NCBI RefSeq assembly: GCF_036711975.1
Contig: NC_091973.1
Coordinates: 8,308,001-8,372,000 of the forward strand
From: Onthophagus taurus
Lineage: Eukaryota > Arthropoda > Insecta > Coleoptera > Scarabaeidae
DNA: 64,000 nt
Reading direction: 5' to 3'
Below the pieces are notes generated by a model. The model made no database searches. It had not been told where the DNA came from and saw only the letters and a list, made by a program, of their open reading frames with translations. The position numbers and the translations under genes were made by a program. Positions within the stretch are counted from its first letter, which is position 1. Every line of letters starts with the position of its first letter. Of the stretch, positions 31,190 through 43,105 are shown in pieces.

Positions 31190-33824
31190 ATTCTTTTGTT
31201 TGTCTTGGAGATTTTAATGTTAATTTACTAACTCTGGATGGTGTCCAATCATCGCGATTTATTTCATTGATTGAGCAGTTTAATCTTCGTCAAATTATAA
31301 CCGACCCGACAAGAATAACCCATAGTTCCGCTACATTAATAGATCATGTTATAGTTTTTGAGGATGCAGTTGTTGAAAATAGTGGTGTTCAACCTATTCA
31401 TGATATTGCAGATCATAATTTGGTGTTCGTTGATCTCGGGATGCATGGAACATTAAAAAATGTATACCCGAAACTTACATTTCGTGATTTCAAACACCTT
31501 AATTCTGACATGTTTTCTGCGGATTTGCTGTCAGTACCCTGGTGCCGGATACTCCAATTTCAGGACATTAATGATAAGGTGGCCTTTTTTGTTGATTCAA
31601 TTCATAATCTTTTTGATCGTCATGCGCCCTTGCGTACTGTTTCCATCCGTAAAAACTATTGCCCTTGGGTGACTGATAACATCAAGCTCCTTATGAGATT
31701 TCGTGATCAGGCTTATAGTAGATTCCGCCAGAGCAGGTGTCCCAATCACTTCCAGTTTTATAAACAACTACGTAATTACACTAACTCGGCCATTCTGAGA
31801 GAAAAACGGGCGTTTTTAAACACATTGTTTCAGGAGCGATCATCTCGTGATCTTTGGATGAGTTTTAGGAAATTGGGTGTTGTCAAAAATAAGACTCAAG
31901 TATTGACTGATACTGGTTTTGATGCTGATACTATTAATAATTTCCTTCTCAGCACTCAAACTAATTCAACGGGAAGTGCTGAGTTGATTAACTTTTATTG
32001 GAATAACATACTTCCACTAGTTACAGAAAAACTAACATTTTCTCTTACAAATGAAACTGAAATTTTCAATATTCTATGTGGTATCAAATCAAACTCTATT
32101 GATATGGATGACATAAGTGTTTAAATGCTTGTAATGTGTTGTCCTACAATTTTGCCCTTCTTGTGCCATATAATTAACTATTCCATTGAATGTTCTGTGT
32201 TCCCTGATATTTGGAAGATCTCCCTGGTAACTCCAATTCCAAAAACCCAAAATCCTCATGAATTGGGGGACTTAAGGCCAATTATATAGGCCTATATTAT
32301 CCAAGGTTTGTGAGAGGGCCATGGCGGTCAGACTTCGCTGTCATCTTGATGATTATAATGTGTTGCCCAGTTGCCAGTTTGGCTTTCGTCCGGGATTTAG
32401 TACCGTTACTGCGCTTCTGGGTGTGACGGATGAAATCTTCAAAGCAATTGACGACAAACGGGTTACTATCTTAACACTTTTGGATTTTTCTAAGGCTTTT
32501 GATAGAATACATCATGATACTTTAGTGGCTGCGCTCCATTATATAGGTTTATCTTTAGGTTCGATTCATTTAGTACAAAGTTATTTGTCTGGACGAAAGC
32601 AGTTGGTTAAACTTAATGGTGGTACATCCAATACCGCAGATGTTATATCGGGTGTCCCACAGGGCTCTATTTTGGGTTCTCTGTTATATCTGATATCTAC
32701 AATTGGGTTCGCTAATGTTTTGGATCACTGTATGCCATACTTTTATGCTGATGATACTCAACTGCTCTACTCCTTTAAACTGTGTGATATGGAAGACGCT
32801 GAAAGCAAAATTAATCATGACTTAGTTAAGGTCGAAGAACTTGCTGGCAAGCTTTGTCTACGGATTAATTCTAGTCATCGGTTATGGTTTTTGGGGATAG
32901 AGCTTCATCCGAGTTTGTAAAAACTAACTTGCAATTGATGATGGGTGGAACTCGTCTTAGCTATGGAGAAAATGTAAAAAATTTGGGTATATTTTTCGAT
33001 GAGCGCCTTCGGTTTGATGGGCATGTTCGGGCCCTTCTACGGCGAGCTTACTCTACATTAAGGTTGCTTTACAACAACAGATACATTTTGAACCAGAACC
33101 TTAGAACGCATCTGTGTGATGCCTTGGTGTTGTCCATCTTTAATTACGGTGACGTAATATATCACTCCTGCCTTGACAGCGTTCACACTGCTAAAATTCT
33201 AAAGTTACAAAACTCTTGTCTGCGATTTATATATGGTATCCGTAGAAGGGAGCGCATATCACATACGCTGGCATGGGCTGGTTGGTTAAGCATGACACGG
33301 CGAAGGACTTTTCACTGCTTATGTCTCTACCACAAAATTATCTTACACAAAAATCCGCCTTACCTTTATGATAAAATTAGATTTCGCACAGATATCCATA
33401 ATATTAATATTAGGCATAAACATACGGTAACGATACCTCACCACCGCTTAGAAATTTTCAAACGCAGCTTTACGTATTGTATGCCCAACTTATACAATTG
33501 GCTACCTGATTCCTTCAAGAGTCTTTCTCTGATTTCCTTTAAGGCAAGGGTTAGGGCTTATTTAAGTGAGCGGCAAGTTGACTGAGCACTCTTCTTCTTT
33601 ATTTATTTTGAAATGGTTTCATAGCCGGGGGGAGGATTGGGGGCTGACAGAGATTGAGATTTATATATGTATGCTTGTTATATGTAAGTATGCTTCTTAT
33701 AAAAGCAGTGCGATAAAGGGGCCTTGGTCACTTGGTCGACCTGACATGACCCTCTTTAATCGGAACTGCCTTTTTATATTTTTTTCTATTTGTACATATA
33801 TTATATCTTATCCGATTAATAAAC
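31190..33824 (+). pseudogene. CR1-group LINE ORF2, unit 1
   Basis: Begins inside the endonuclease (FVCLGDFNVNLL, LIDHVIVF, ADHNLVFVDL). A linker follows, then the polymerase with LLDFSKAFDRIHHD, GVPQGSILGS and the catalytic YADDTQLLYS (32740-32770), and the C-terminal region (LRFIYGIRRRERISHTLAWA) to a stop at 33585. A stop at 32122-32124 (TAA where unit 2 has AAA), a damaged FRPISIL region near 32290 and a 5-bp loss near 32875 break the frame. The 3' end GATTAATAAAC joins directly to unit 2 in place of the usual ATT tail. Confidence 0.85.
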
Positions 33825-33869
33825 TGCGACCCAAAAATCGAGAATCTGATATGGTTAACAGCAGGGCAG

Positions 33870-34121
33870 TGTCCCCCGGCGGATATTTTGTATTTGTCAC
33901 TCAAACTAATTTTGATTGACAGACTTTCTTTGAGTGAAGAAAGACGTCTTGATGACTTACTATCAAATTCTCAAATGGGTGATCAAAAACCGTCAGAGTT
34001 TTATAGATCCATGTTGGCTACTGCCGGCGGTTCACAGGTGGTCAGCAGAAAATTGTTATTAAGGCAAAAGAGAATTCCGAAAGTGATATCAGTTGCTTTG
34101 AATTTCGTCTCTAGAAGATAA
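33870..34121 (+). pseudogene. Ty3/gypsy gag fragment, unit 2
   Basis: Reads DRLSLSEERRLDDLLSNSQM then GDQKPSEFYRSMLATAGG, ending NFVSRR and a stop at 34121. Here SLSEERR is open where unit 1 has a stop. The 5' part of the gag segment in unit 1 is missing. Confidence 0.7.
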
Positions 34122-34129
34122 AATGTCTT

Positions 34130-36190
34130 TGGCAAATTTTAAACGTGATGATGACAATGTGAACACTTTATCCCAATGCTGTCGTAGTTGCCATCAGTCC
34201 AGAACTATCTCATCGCCCACATGGCTTTTCCCTCTGATGATGTTGTGATAAGCGCACTTTTCCATACGTTTTCAAATTACTTTTCAAATTCCATTCTGAT
34301 GTCGGTAGAATATTTACGGATTGTTTCTAAAGCCGTTTTGATTTCCTTTTCGGACTGAGCATAAACTTTTAGGTCATCAAGATAGAATAAGTGCATTATT
34401 TTGTGTTTTCTGTTGTTGGATTGCAGTAAGGATAGCGGGAGTAATAAAACGCAGAAACTAAGAGGACTCAGAGAGTCGCCCTGAAATACGCCTCGTCTAT
34501 ATGGTATTTGTGCTGATGTTCTCCACTTTTCCGGACTTTAGATGTATTTTCATAGTCCATAAACACATCAGCTGACGTAGGATCGTTGTGATCTCAACTG
34601 GGACTTTCATTTTTTCTAGTAGATGTAATACTAGCCCATGAGACGTACAATCAAAGGCTTTTCTGTAATCTATCCATGCAATCGACAGATTTCTTTTGTG
34701 GTACTTAGCATCTTGATACACTGAGCGGTCAATAAGTGTTCATATATATTTTCCCATATGGGCTGGATTCGCTGAAGGATTCTTTCATGAAGGATAGTCG
34801 TGAGGATTTTATATACGATATTGAGACATGTTATGGGCGTATAGTTGTTAGGTTGCTCGGGGTCGCCTTTTTTGTATAGGAGGATGGTTCGGCCCTCCCC
34901 AATCCAGTTCAGATTTTCAACTGTGCCTCTCAGGAAGGTCGTGAATATGCGTGGAGTTAGTTTTTTCCACCAGTAGGCATTAATAGCTTCTCATGCCTTT
35001 AATGGCTCCGGTTACTTCTTCTTCTCCAATGTCTCATCTCATCATCTTCTTCCACCAGGCGGCGGGCGGTCGTTTAGAAAAGCCGGATACCAGCTTGAGA
35101 GTTGGCTTCGAAGTTCGATGCTTCTCCATACAGTTGTTTCCAAAATCGCTAGACCACTTCAATTGGTGGATGTTTAGTTTGGGCTTCCGCCTGTCTAAGA
35201 AATCTAGCTGGGGCGGTGGAAAACGTGCGGTTTTGTTCGTGTCGGGCAATTTGCGAAACTATCTTGCCCCGAACAACTTTAAGCGATCTTAATTTATCAA
35301 GCGCTTGCTCTTTTACTAGCGTTAGGATATTTCTATTGAGAGTGTGCTGCCTAGTCTTTAGGTCTTTTGCAATTTTAGCGATGTTCTTAGTAAAGCGTAA
35401 CCCCTGTCTAATATGGTGGATCACTGATTCAACCTGGGATGCTGTCTTCCTCCACATTTTTATCTTTCCCTCTATTTGTTTCAATCTCTCTTTCTGTTTT
35501 TTCACATACTTATTTTTTTGTTTGTCTCTTTCAGGTGTAGCAGTCTTGGTGTAGCAGTCTTGGCGTAGCAGTCTTGGCGTAGCTGTCAAGGGTCCATAAG
35601 TCACATTCATCAGGTAAGTACCAAAGTGCACAGTTCCCTATCGATCGTGGGTTCTGGATGTTTGTAGGTAAGTGTAGAACTTATTTTCAACTTCATCTTC
35701 TACTTGTGATGGTATGATTTCTTCTTCGAGTGTTTTTGTGTTTCAGGTGGACGAGGAGTGGCTTCAAAACCTCTTTTCTTTAATGCTCCCACCGAGCCAT
35801 TCGATCCAGAGGGTGTGTAGTCTTTTCATATACCCTCGTTTATTGGGATCACTGAGATTATAACATGACATTAAATCTTCGCACATTTCAGATGACCATG
35901 TCGATCTCACGGAATCCGTGTCGGAGCGGGACTCCGTGTCTTCTTGGCTGCACCCAACTGTTCCATGCGCCCCATCCGAATTGAACACGCTGTGAGCAGC
36001 CCTACCATGTCTTCTAGTAGGAATACGGTGATTGCCATCCTTGGGGTGTGTTGGCCCTTCGGGACGGGCACTGACTCTTAATTAGACCGCCTCTTCGGGG
36101 AGCCAGCGACTTCGGTCTTCTGGGGCATAGGTCTAGGTCCCTTGGCTACAGACAGTTGGGCTTCGCCTCTGTGTGCCGTAGCAATCATTT
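34130..36190 (-). pseudogene. R4/Dong-like LINE remnant, unit 2
   Basis: Same element as at 24330-26400. Pieces: N-terminus 35764-35988, basic stretch 35149-35631, polymerase 34497-34721 (IAWIDYRKAFDCTSHGLVLH). The YLDDLKVYAQ box is still readable near 34380. It has its own damage: a repeated GTAGCAGTCTTGG near 35540-35580 and a shortened TAGTACCAAAGTG segment at 35620. Confidence 0.7.
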
Positions 36191-36199
36191 TGACTGGCC

Positions 36200-37170
36200 T
36201 GACTGGCCAACTGGACGACATCCTCGTTGCCAGTAAAAGCGAAGAAGAGCATTACCAACATTTAGAACAATGATTCAAAAGATTAAGTTCTTACAACATC
36301 TCTATTCAACCTTCAAAATGTGTGCTTGGTGTAACTTCTCTAGATTTTCTTAGTCATCACATTTCTGCCGAAGAACTCCAACGACATTGAAACAATTGCA
36401 AAGGTTTTTAGGTATGATAAATTTCTATCATAGGTTTATTCCTAACAATTCAAACATTTTGGGTCCTCTATATAATCTATTGAATACCTTTTATTCCAAA
36501 AAAAACAGAAATTAATATCAACATGGTCGACTGAACACATTTCTTTTACAACATCTAAGAAAGAACTAGCTAAATCCTTGCTCATCCATCACCACAAGCT
36601 ACGCTTTCTCTAACAACGGATGCCTCAAATACTGCCATGGGAGCAGTTCTTGCTCATACTTCAGACAACGAAACACGACCGTAGGACCTATTTCTGCCGA
36701 AGGAATCCGACCTTCTCAGTCCAGGATTACCGCAATTTCTGAATTTCCAACTCCAACGACGTTGAAACAATTGCAAAGGTTTTTAGGTATGATAAATTTC
36801 TATCATAGGTTTATTCCCAACATTTCAAACATTTATAATCTATCGAATACCCTTTATTCCAAAAAACAGAAATTAATATCAACATGGTCGAACATACGAC
36901 ATTTCTTTTACAACATCTAAGGAAGAACTAGCTAAATCAGCCATCCTTGCTCATCCATCACCACAAGGTACGCTTTCTCTAACAACGGATGCCTCAAATA
37001 CTGCCATGGGAGCAGTTCTTGCTCATACATCAGACAACGAAACACGACCTTTAGCTTTCTTTTCTAAAAAATTAACACCAAGCTAAATTAATTATTCAAC
37101 TTTTGACAGAGACATTTTCTGCATGGAAATCAATGCGTTGTTTTCACTGATCATAAACCTTTAATTAAAT
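36200..37170 (+). pseudogene. Ty3/gypsy pol fragment, unit 2
   Basis: Starts QLDDILVASKSEEEHYQHLE (better preserved than unit 1), then [12 protein letters not shown] and [13 protein letters not shown]. The RT-RNase H block is duplicated (about 36310-36690 and 36700-37110), as in unit 1. The end retains HFLHGNQ and FTDHKPL of RNase H, which unit 1 has lost. Not functional. Confidence 0.75.
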
Positions 37171-37629
37171 CAATTTTTTTGCTAATTTATTAATTTCGTA
37201 CTTTTAATGTTGCTTTAAATTACCTTTACCTAAATTGCTATGTTACCATTTTTTGATATTTGATGTAAAACATTTCAACAAATCATTTTATTAACTGTAT
37301 TTAATTTTTAATACTAATTCGTTTAATTACATATGCGCCATCTTTTTGTCTTTTTAATAATTAAAAAAAATAATTTTTATTTTAATTGATTTTATTCTAA
37401 TTAATACTTATGTATATATGTTTATATGAATATATCTTTGTATATTAATAAATAAGTCATTTTAATTTAAATTCGATTTAATTTTTTTGTATTGCTTAAA
37501 AAAAGTCATTTGAAGCGCCACCTGGTGTAGCCATTCGTTCCAAAAATTGATGGTTACGTCCATATTGTTCACGTTTTCAAAACTTTTAGGCGTAACTGCT
37601 TTAATTTAAGGCAACAAATCTTAATCAAA
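37171..37629. other. AT-rich spacer and presumed gene A promoter, unit 2
   Basis: Counterpart of 27535-28040, shorter by small deletions (for example the ACAACACATCTTTG segment is missing). The 110 bases before the ATG are nearly identical to those of the other units. No other gene. Confidence 0.5.
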
Positions 37630-38023
37630 ATGTCGAGCAATGATACTGCAATGGAATGCATCTGGCAGTTATTGAAAGAGGAGGTAGCAGAGAGTTCTAA
37701 AAATATGGATACCATGGAAAACCGAGTACGTGATAGTGAGTATATCATAAACTTTTTGAGAAGATATGTTGTAATATCAAACAATTTCAGTTAGCGAAAA
37801 GATGTCCAAGGTGATGGAGGAAATGAAGAAATGCAACGAAATAGCCGACGATGTGGATAACCAACTTTTATTGTACATTGAGGTAAGAAGCTGCTTTCCC
37901 AAAGTGTGCATAAAGTAGTTTTGATTTTTGGTACAGGCCGTGGAAGAAAATTTTGGATTTCCAGATGGGCAAATGTTGAAGAATCATTTATTTGATGAAA
38001 ATTCACCCCCTAATTTAGCATAA
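37630..38023 (+). CDS. Gene A copy 2: small coiled-coil protein, 94 aa
   Basis: Exons 37630-37735, 37791-37882 and 37937-38023, with the same splice sites and lengths as copy 1. Differences from copy 1 are Ile22 to Ser (AESSK), Ala to Val in ADDVD, Val-Val to Ala-Val and Lys to Asn in AVEENF, and Leu to Met in GQMLKN. The last four are shared with copy 3. No stop, frameshift or splice change. The protein is therefore kept open in the same role as copy 1, which I cannot name. Convergent with gene B copy 2. Confidence 0.75.
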
Positions 38024-38839
38024 GCATGGATTCGTTTTTTTTTTATATAAATGTTATTGTTAATACTGCATTAAATATGTAAATCATATAATTAAAATAA
38101 TATAATTTGTAAATAAATGATTATAATTGGGAAAGAGATCAATGCATGAAAAAAGAGGGTAGAGATAAATGGAACTGAAAGATCCTTGCAAACTTTTCCC
38201 TTGCCTCCATCTTACCCTCCACTCTTCCATACTTCGTTTCTTTGATTGTCCTTTTTCTGTGGGATCAAGTTTCTCCTAATGTTAATGGCGTCTTTTCCAA
38301 ATACACCAAGCTAACCAAATAGCACGACTAAGAAAACCTAACTCCAAAGCAGCTCGATCAGAACATAACCCAAAAACAAACTAACTCAATTCTAAAGTAT
38401 TTTAGCCACAAAATCAATCTCCAGATCACCTTAACCTAAATCCAAACTCAACAATTCTCAAAGTAGCCCAACACCTAAGCTAACCCAATCCTAATGCAAT
38501 TTAGTAATTCAAGGTAGGCAAATTTGAGCTGCTAATTGGTCCAATACAAAATCTGTGTAAAGTAAGAATAAAAACAATCCCACCCTTCTCATTGTAATTC
38601 AAAAAGGATGGTGCGTTAAGTATCTTTGAGTTAATCCATATCTAAAATATGACAACATAACCTCAAAACAACTGAAATTAACCTAGCGCACTCCAACGAT
38701 AGTCAACCTAACCTCAAAAAACTTACAAACAGTTTAAAATCACTTAAGGGAATAATAGAAAAATATTTATTTAGTTTAACTCAACATGAAATATAATAAA
38801 TAGAGTTTCTTATAATGCTAATTATTTTGCAAATTATCT
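38024..38839. other. Gene A/B intergenic region, unit 2 (MITE-free)
   Basis: Counterpart of 28435-29830 without the two MITEs. The empty insertion sites are intact at CCTAGCGCACTCC (38685) and CAGTTTAAAATCAC (38730). No gene seen. Confidence 0.7.
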
Positions 38840-39283
38840 TCATTCGGGGTTGTCACCTTCATTACGTTGTTTTGGGTATTCTTTCAACACACCAGTCTGC
38901 AACAAAAAAATTTAAATAACATTGTTAAATATTAATAAAAAGTTACTTGCATTTTCAAGCCTCTCCTTAAGCTTCAAGAATTTCTTATTGAATTCCGCCC
39001 TCTTATTCTTCATATCTTTCACCGCATCAGTGAAATGTAAATAAGTAGTATCAACTAAAAAAGTTCAAATTTAATCCTTTTTCTTTGTAATAAGTACAAA
39101 ATACTTACTTTCGAGTAAAGTTTGGGCTACAACGTCGACATTTTCGGCTGGGTTGTCGTCCAACTTAATCTTTTTCGCTTGAGAAGTTTCGGTAACTTCG
39201 CTAACTTCTTCAATGTTTCTTTTAGTTGAATCGTTACCGGATTCTGCTGCTCCTGCAACTTCTTCATTGTTTTTATCAGACAT
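38840..39283 (-). CDS. Gene B copy 2: small acidic nuclear-type protein, 111 aa
   Basis: Exons 39283-39109, 39054-38951 and 38896-38840. Exon 1 encodes the same 58 residues as copy 1, including QAKKIKLDD. Exon 2 has one change, Glu to Lys (NKKFLKL for NKEFLKL). Exon 3 is identical in protein. The GC donor (GCAAGTAAC) of intron 2 is conserved. The upstream sequence differs slightly from copy 1 (GATAATGGATTTACGC) and matches copy 3. Intact; function unknown. Confidence 0.75.
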
Positions 39284-39534
39284 GATAATGGATTTACGCA
39301 GAAATTTCTGTTAGAATAGGAGCTGATCAAAACGGTTTAGTGGCAAGGCTACCAACTGTTACAACAGAACTTGATTTGACCTTTTTTTACGATTTTTTTT
39401 GCGGGAAATTTGAATTATTTTAAATTAATTTTTTTTAACTATTATTTATAATTAAAAAGTTTAATTTAAGTGTAGTAAAATTTGTAATTACGTTGACAAA
39501 TTGTGGTTAATCTCAAAATCATTAATCCATTATT

Positions 39535-40145
39535 TAGTGTGGACGCTGAGGAGCCCCATATGGTGCCGCTCAACTTTTGCTGGATGTTATTTCGGGTTCT
39601 GACACCTAGATATTTTGGGTGTTGAGAATTCTGTCTTCAAGGTATATTTTAGTAGCCAGGTCATTTGTTAGAATTTGCTCAGTAGTCTTTGCGTATCCCA
39701 ACTTTTTTGATGTGGTTTGATGTGGTGGCCAGCACCGATCCTTGTGGAAGGTCATCGTACAATTTCATTTAGGTACTAGTCTTGTCGCTCATGATGACTT
39801 GGAAGCATCTGCTAGATAGCATGGCATTGATAAAATCAGTGATGTTTCTGCATTGGATAGCTCGCATTAATTTATGTATTAGTATCGTATAGTAGATGTT
39901 TTTAGTTGCTTTTAAAAGCTTGTTTTCACATAGTTAGTCTTTGTTTTTAGTTTAGTTTTTGAGTTGATGGAGAACATTTCCCATCTGAAGGATATCCGAG
40001 AAGAATTTTGCAAACCATGACCTGGTAAATCTGACACTGTGTTTCAGCATGAATGCTATCAAAGCCATGGGCTTTTCCCATTTCCATTTCATTCAGGGCT
40101 TCCGTGATTTCTTCACAGGAGAAGGGGTTGGAATATTCTATTCCA
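39535..40145 (-). pseudogene. LINE remnant, opposite strand, unit 2
   Basis: Counterpart of 30540-31150, with the same polymerase-start (EEITEALNEM) and YLGVRTRNN pieces. Short deletion at its 3' side (CTAAGTGTGG segment lost). Confidence 0.6.
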
Positions 40146-40179
40146 TTATTTTCTTCGTTTGCTGTCCAATCGGATTCTT

Positions 40180-42800
40180 TTGTTTGTCTTGGAGATTTTA
40201 ATGTTAATTTACTAACTCTGGATGGTGTCCAATCATCGCGATTTATTTCATTGATTGAGCAGTTTAATCTTCGTCAAATTATAACCGACCCGACAAGAAT
40301 AACCCATAGTTCCGCTACATTAATAGATCATGTTATAGTTTTTGAGGATGCAGTTGTTGAAAATAGTGGTGTTCATGACCTATTCATGATATTGCAGATC
40401 ATAATTTGGTGTTCGTTGATCTCGGGATGCATGGAACATTAAAAAATGTATACCCGAAACTTACATTTCGTGATTTCAAACACCTTAATTCGGACATGTT
40501 TTCTGCGGATTTGCTGTCAGTACCCTGGTACCGGATACTCCAATTTCAGGACATTAATGATAAGGTGGCCTTTTTTGTTGATTCAATTCATAATCTTTTT
40601 GATCGTCATGCGCCCTTGCGTACTGTTTCCATCCGTAAAAACTATTGCCCTTGGGTGACTGATAACATCAAGCTCCTTATGAGATTTCGTGATCAGGCTT
40701 ATAGTAGATTCCGCCAGAGCAGGTGTCCCAATCACTTCCAGTATTATAAACAACTACGTAATTACACTAACTCGGCCATTCTGAGAGAAAAACAGGCGTT
40801 TTTAAACACATTGTTTCAGAAGCGATCATCTCGTGATCTTTGAATGAGTTTTAGGAAATTGGGTGTTGTCAAAAATAAGACTCAAGTATTGACTGATACT
40901 GGTTTTGATGCTGATACTATTAATAATTTCCTTCTCAGCACTCAAACTAATTCAACGGGATGTGCTGAGTTGATTAACTTTTATTGGAATAACATACTTC
41001 CACAAGTTACAGAAAAACTAACATTTTCTCTTACAAATGAAACTGAAATTTTCAATATTCTATGTGGTATCAAATCAAACTCTATTGGTATGGATGGCAT
41101 AAGTGTTAAAATGCTTTTAATGTGTTGTCCTACAATTTTGCCCTTCTTGTGCCATATAATTAACTATTCCATTGAATGTTCTGTGTTCCCTGATATTTGG
41201 AAGAACGCCCTGGTAACTCCAATTCCAAAAATCCAAAATCCTCATGAATTGGGGGACTTAAGGCCAATTAGTATATTGCCTGTATTATCCAAGGTTTGTG
41301 AGAGGGTAATGGCGGTCAGACTTCGCTGTCATCTTGATGATTATAATGTGTTGCCCAGTTGCCAGTCTGGCTTTCGTCCGGGATTTAGTAGCGCTACTGC
41401 GCTTCTGGGTGTGACGGATGAAATCTTCAAAGCAATTGATGACAAACGGGTTACTATCTTAACACTTTTGGATTTTTCTAAGGCTTTTGATAGAATACAT
41501 CATGATACTTTAGTGGCTGCGCTCCATTATGTAGGTTTATCTTTAGGTTCGATTCATTTAGTACAAAGTTATTTGTCTGGACGAAAGCAGTTGGTTAAAC
41601 TTAATGGTGGTACATCCAATACCGCAGATGTTATATAGGGTGTCCCACAAGGCTCTATTTTGGGTCCTCTGTTATATCTGATATCTACAATTGGCTTCGC
41701 TAATGTTTTGGATTACTGTATGCCATACTTTTATGCTGATGATACTCAACTGCTCTACTCCTTTAAACTGTGTGATATGGAAGACGCTGAAAGCAAAATT
41801 AATCATGACTTAGTTAAGGTCGAAGAACTTGCTGGCAAGCTTTGTCTACGGATTAATTCTAGTAAGTCATCGGTTATGGTTTTTGGGGATAGAGCTTCAT
41901 CCGAGTTTGTAAAAACTAACTTGCAATCGGTGATGGGTGGAAGTCGTCTTAGCTTTGGAGAAAATGTAAAAAATTTGGTGAGCGCCTTCGCTTTGATGGG
42001 CATGTTCGGTCCCTTCTACGGCGAGCTTACTCTACATTAAGGTTGCTTTACAAGAACAGATACATTTTGAACCAGAACCTTAGAACGCATCTGTGTGATG
42101 CCTTGGTGTTGTCCATCTTCAATTACGGTGACGTAATATATCACTCCTGCCTTGACAGCGTTCACACTGCTAAAATTCAAAAGTTACAAAACTCTTGTCT
42201 GCGATTTATATATGGTATCCGTAGAAGGGAGCGCATATCACATACGCTGGCATGGGCTGGTTGGTTGAGCATGACACGGCGAAGGACTCTTCACTGCTTG
42301 CTCTACCACAAAATTATCTTACACAAAAATCCGCCTTACCTTTATGATAAAATTAGATTTCGCACAGATATCCATAATATTAATATTAGGCATAAACATA
42401 CGGTAACGATACCTCACCACCGCTTAGAAATTTTCAAACGCTGCTTTACGTATTGTATGCCCAACTTATACAATTGGCTACCTGATTCCTTCAAGAGTCT
42501 TTCTCTGATTTCCTTTAAGGCAAGGGTTAGGGCTTATTTAAGTGTGCGGCAAGTTGACTGAGCACTCTTCTTCTTTATTTATTTTGAAATGGTTTCATAG
42601 CCGGGGGGAGGATTGGGGGCTGACAGAGATTGGGATTTATATATGTATGCTTGTTATATGTAAGTATGCTTCTTATAAAAACAGTGCGACAAAGGGGCCT
42701 TGGTCACTTGGTCGACCTGACATGACCCTCTTTAATCGGAACTGCCTTTTTATATTTTTTTCTATTTGTACATATATTATATCTTATCCGATTAATAAAC
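40180..42800 (+). pseudogene. CR1-group LINE ORF2, unit 2
   Basis: Same element as in unit 1. Private breaks: a 2-bp insertion near 40376 (CATGACC), a stop at 40843 (RDL-stop, unit 1 has Trp), a stop at 41636-41638 (ATATAGGG for ATATCGGG) just before the GVPQGSILGP box, and a deletion near 41978. It is open where units 1 and 3 have the stop after DGISV, so the three copies died independently in part. YADDTQLLYS is intact. Confidence 0.85.
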
Positions 42801-42845
42801 TGCGACCCAAAAATCGAGAATCTGATATGGTTAACAGCAGGGCAG

Positions 42846-43097
42846 TGTCCCCCGGCGGATATTTTGTATTTGTCACTCAAACTAATTTTGATTGACAGAC
42901 TTTCTTTGAGTGAAGAAAGACGTCTTGATGACTTACTATCAAATTCTCAAATGGGTGATCAAAAACCGTCAGAGTTTTATAGATCCATGTTGGCTACTGC
43001 CGGCGGTTCACAGGTGGTCAGCAGAAAATTGTTATTAAGGCAAAAGAGAATTCCGAAAGTGATATCAGTTGCTTTGAATTTCGTCTCTAGAAGATAA
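42846..43097 (+). pseudogene. Ty3/gypsy gag fragment, unit 3
   Basis: Same as in unit 2: SLSEERRLDDLLSNSQM, GDQKPSEFYRSMLATAGG, ending NFVSRR and a stop. Confidence 0.7.
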
Positions 43098-43105
43098 AAT
43101 GTCTT

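Larger units (their letters stand above)
23604..33824. repeat. Tandem segmental duplication, unit 1 (10.2 kb)
   Basis: Begins TGCGACCCAAAAATCGAGAA and ends at the LINE 3' end GATTAATAAAC. The same order of parts follows twice more: gag scrap, R4-like LINE, gypsy pol scrap, gene A, gene B, minus LINE, plus LINE. Unit 1 alone carries an RNase H LINE scrap (23649-24082), a gypsy integrase scrap and two MITEs. It shares TAAAC with the other junctions at its edges. Confidence 0.9.
33825..42800. repeat. Tandem segmental duplication, unit 2 (9.0 kb)
   Basis: Starts at TGCGACCC right after the LINE 3' end of unit 1 and ends at the same LINE 3' end. It lacks the RNase H scrap, integrase scrap and MITEs of unit 1. 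It keeps the internal gypsy RT-RNase H duplication that unit 3 lacks. Confidence 0.9.
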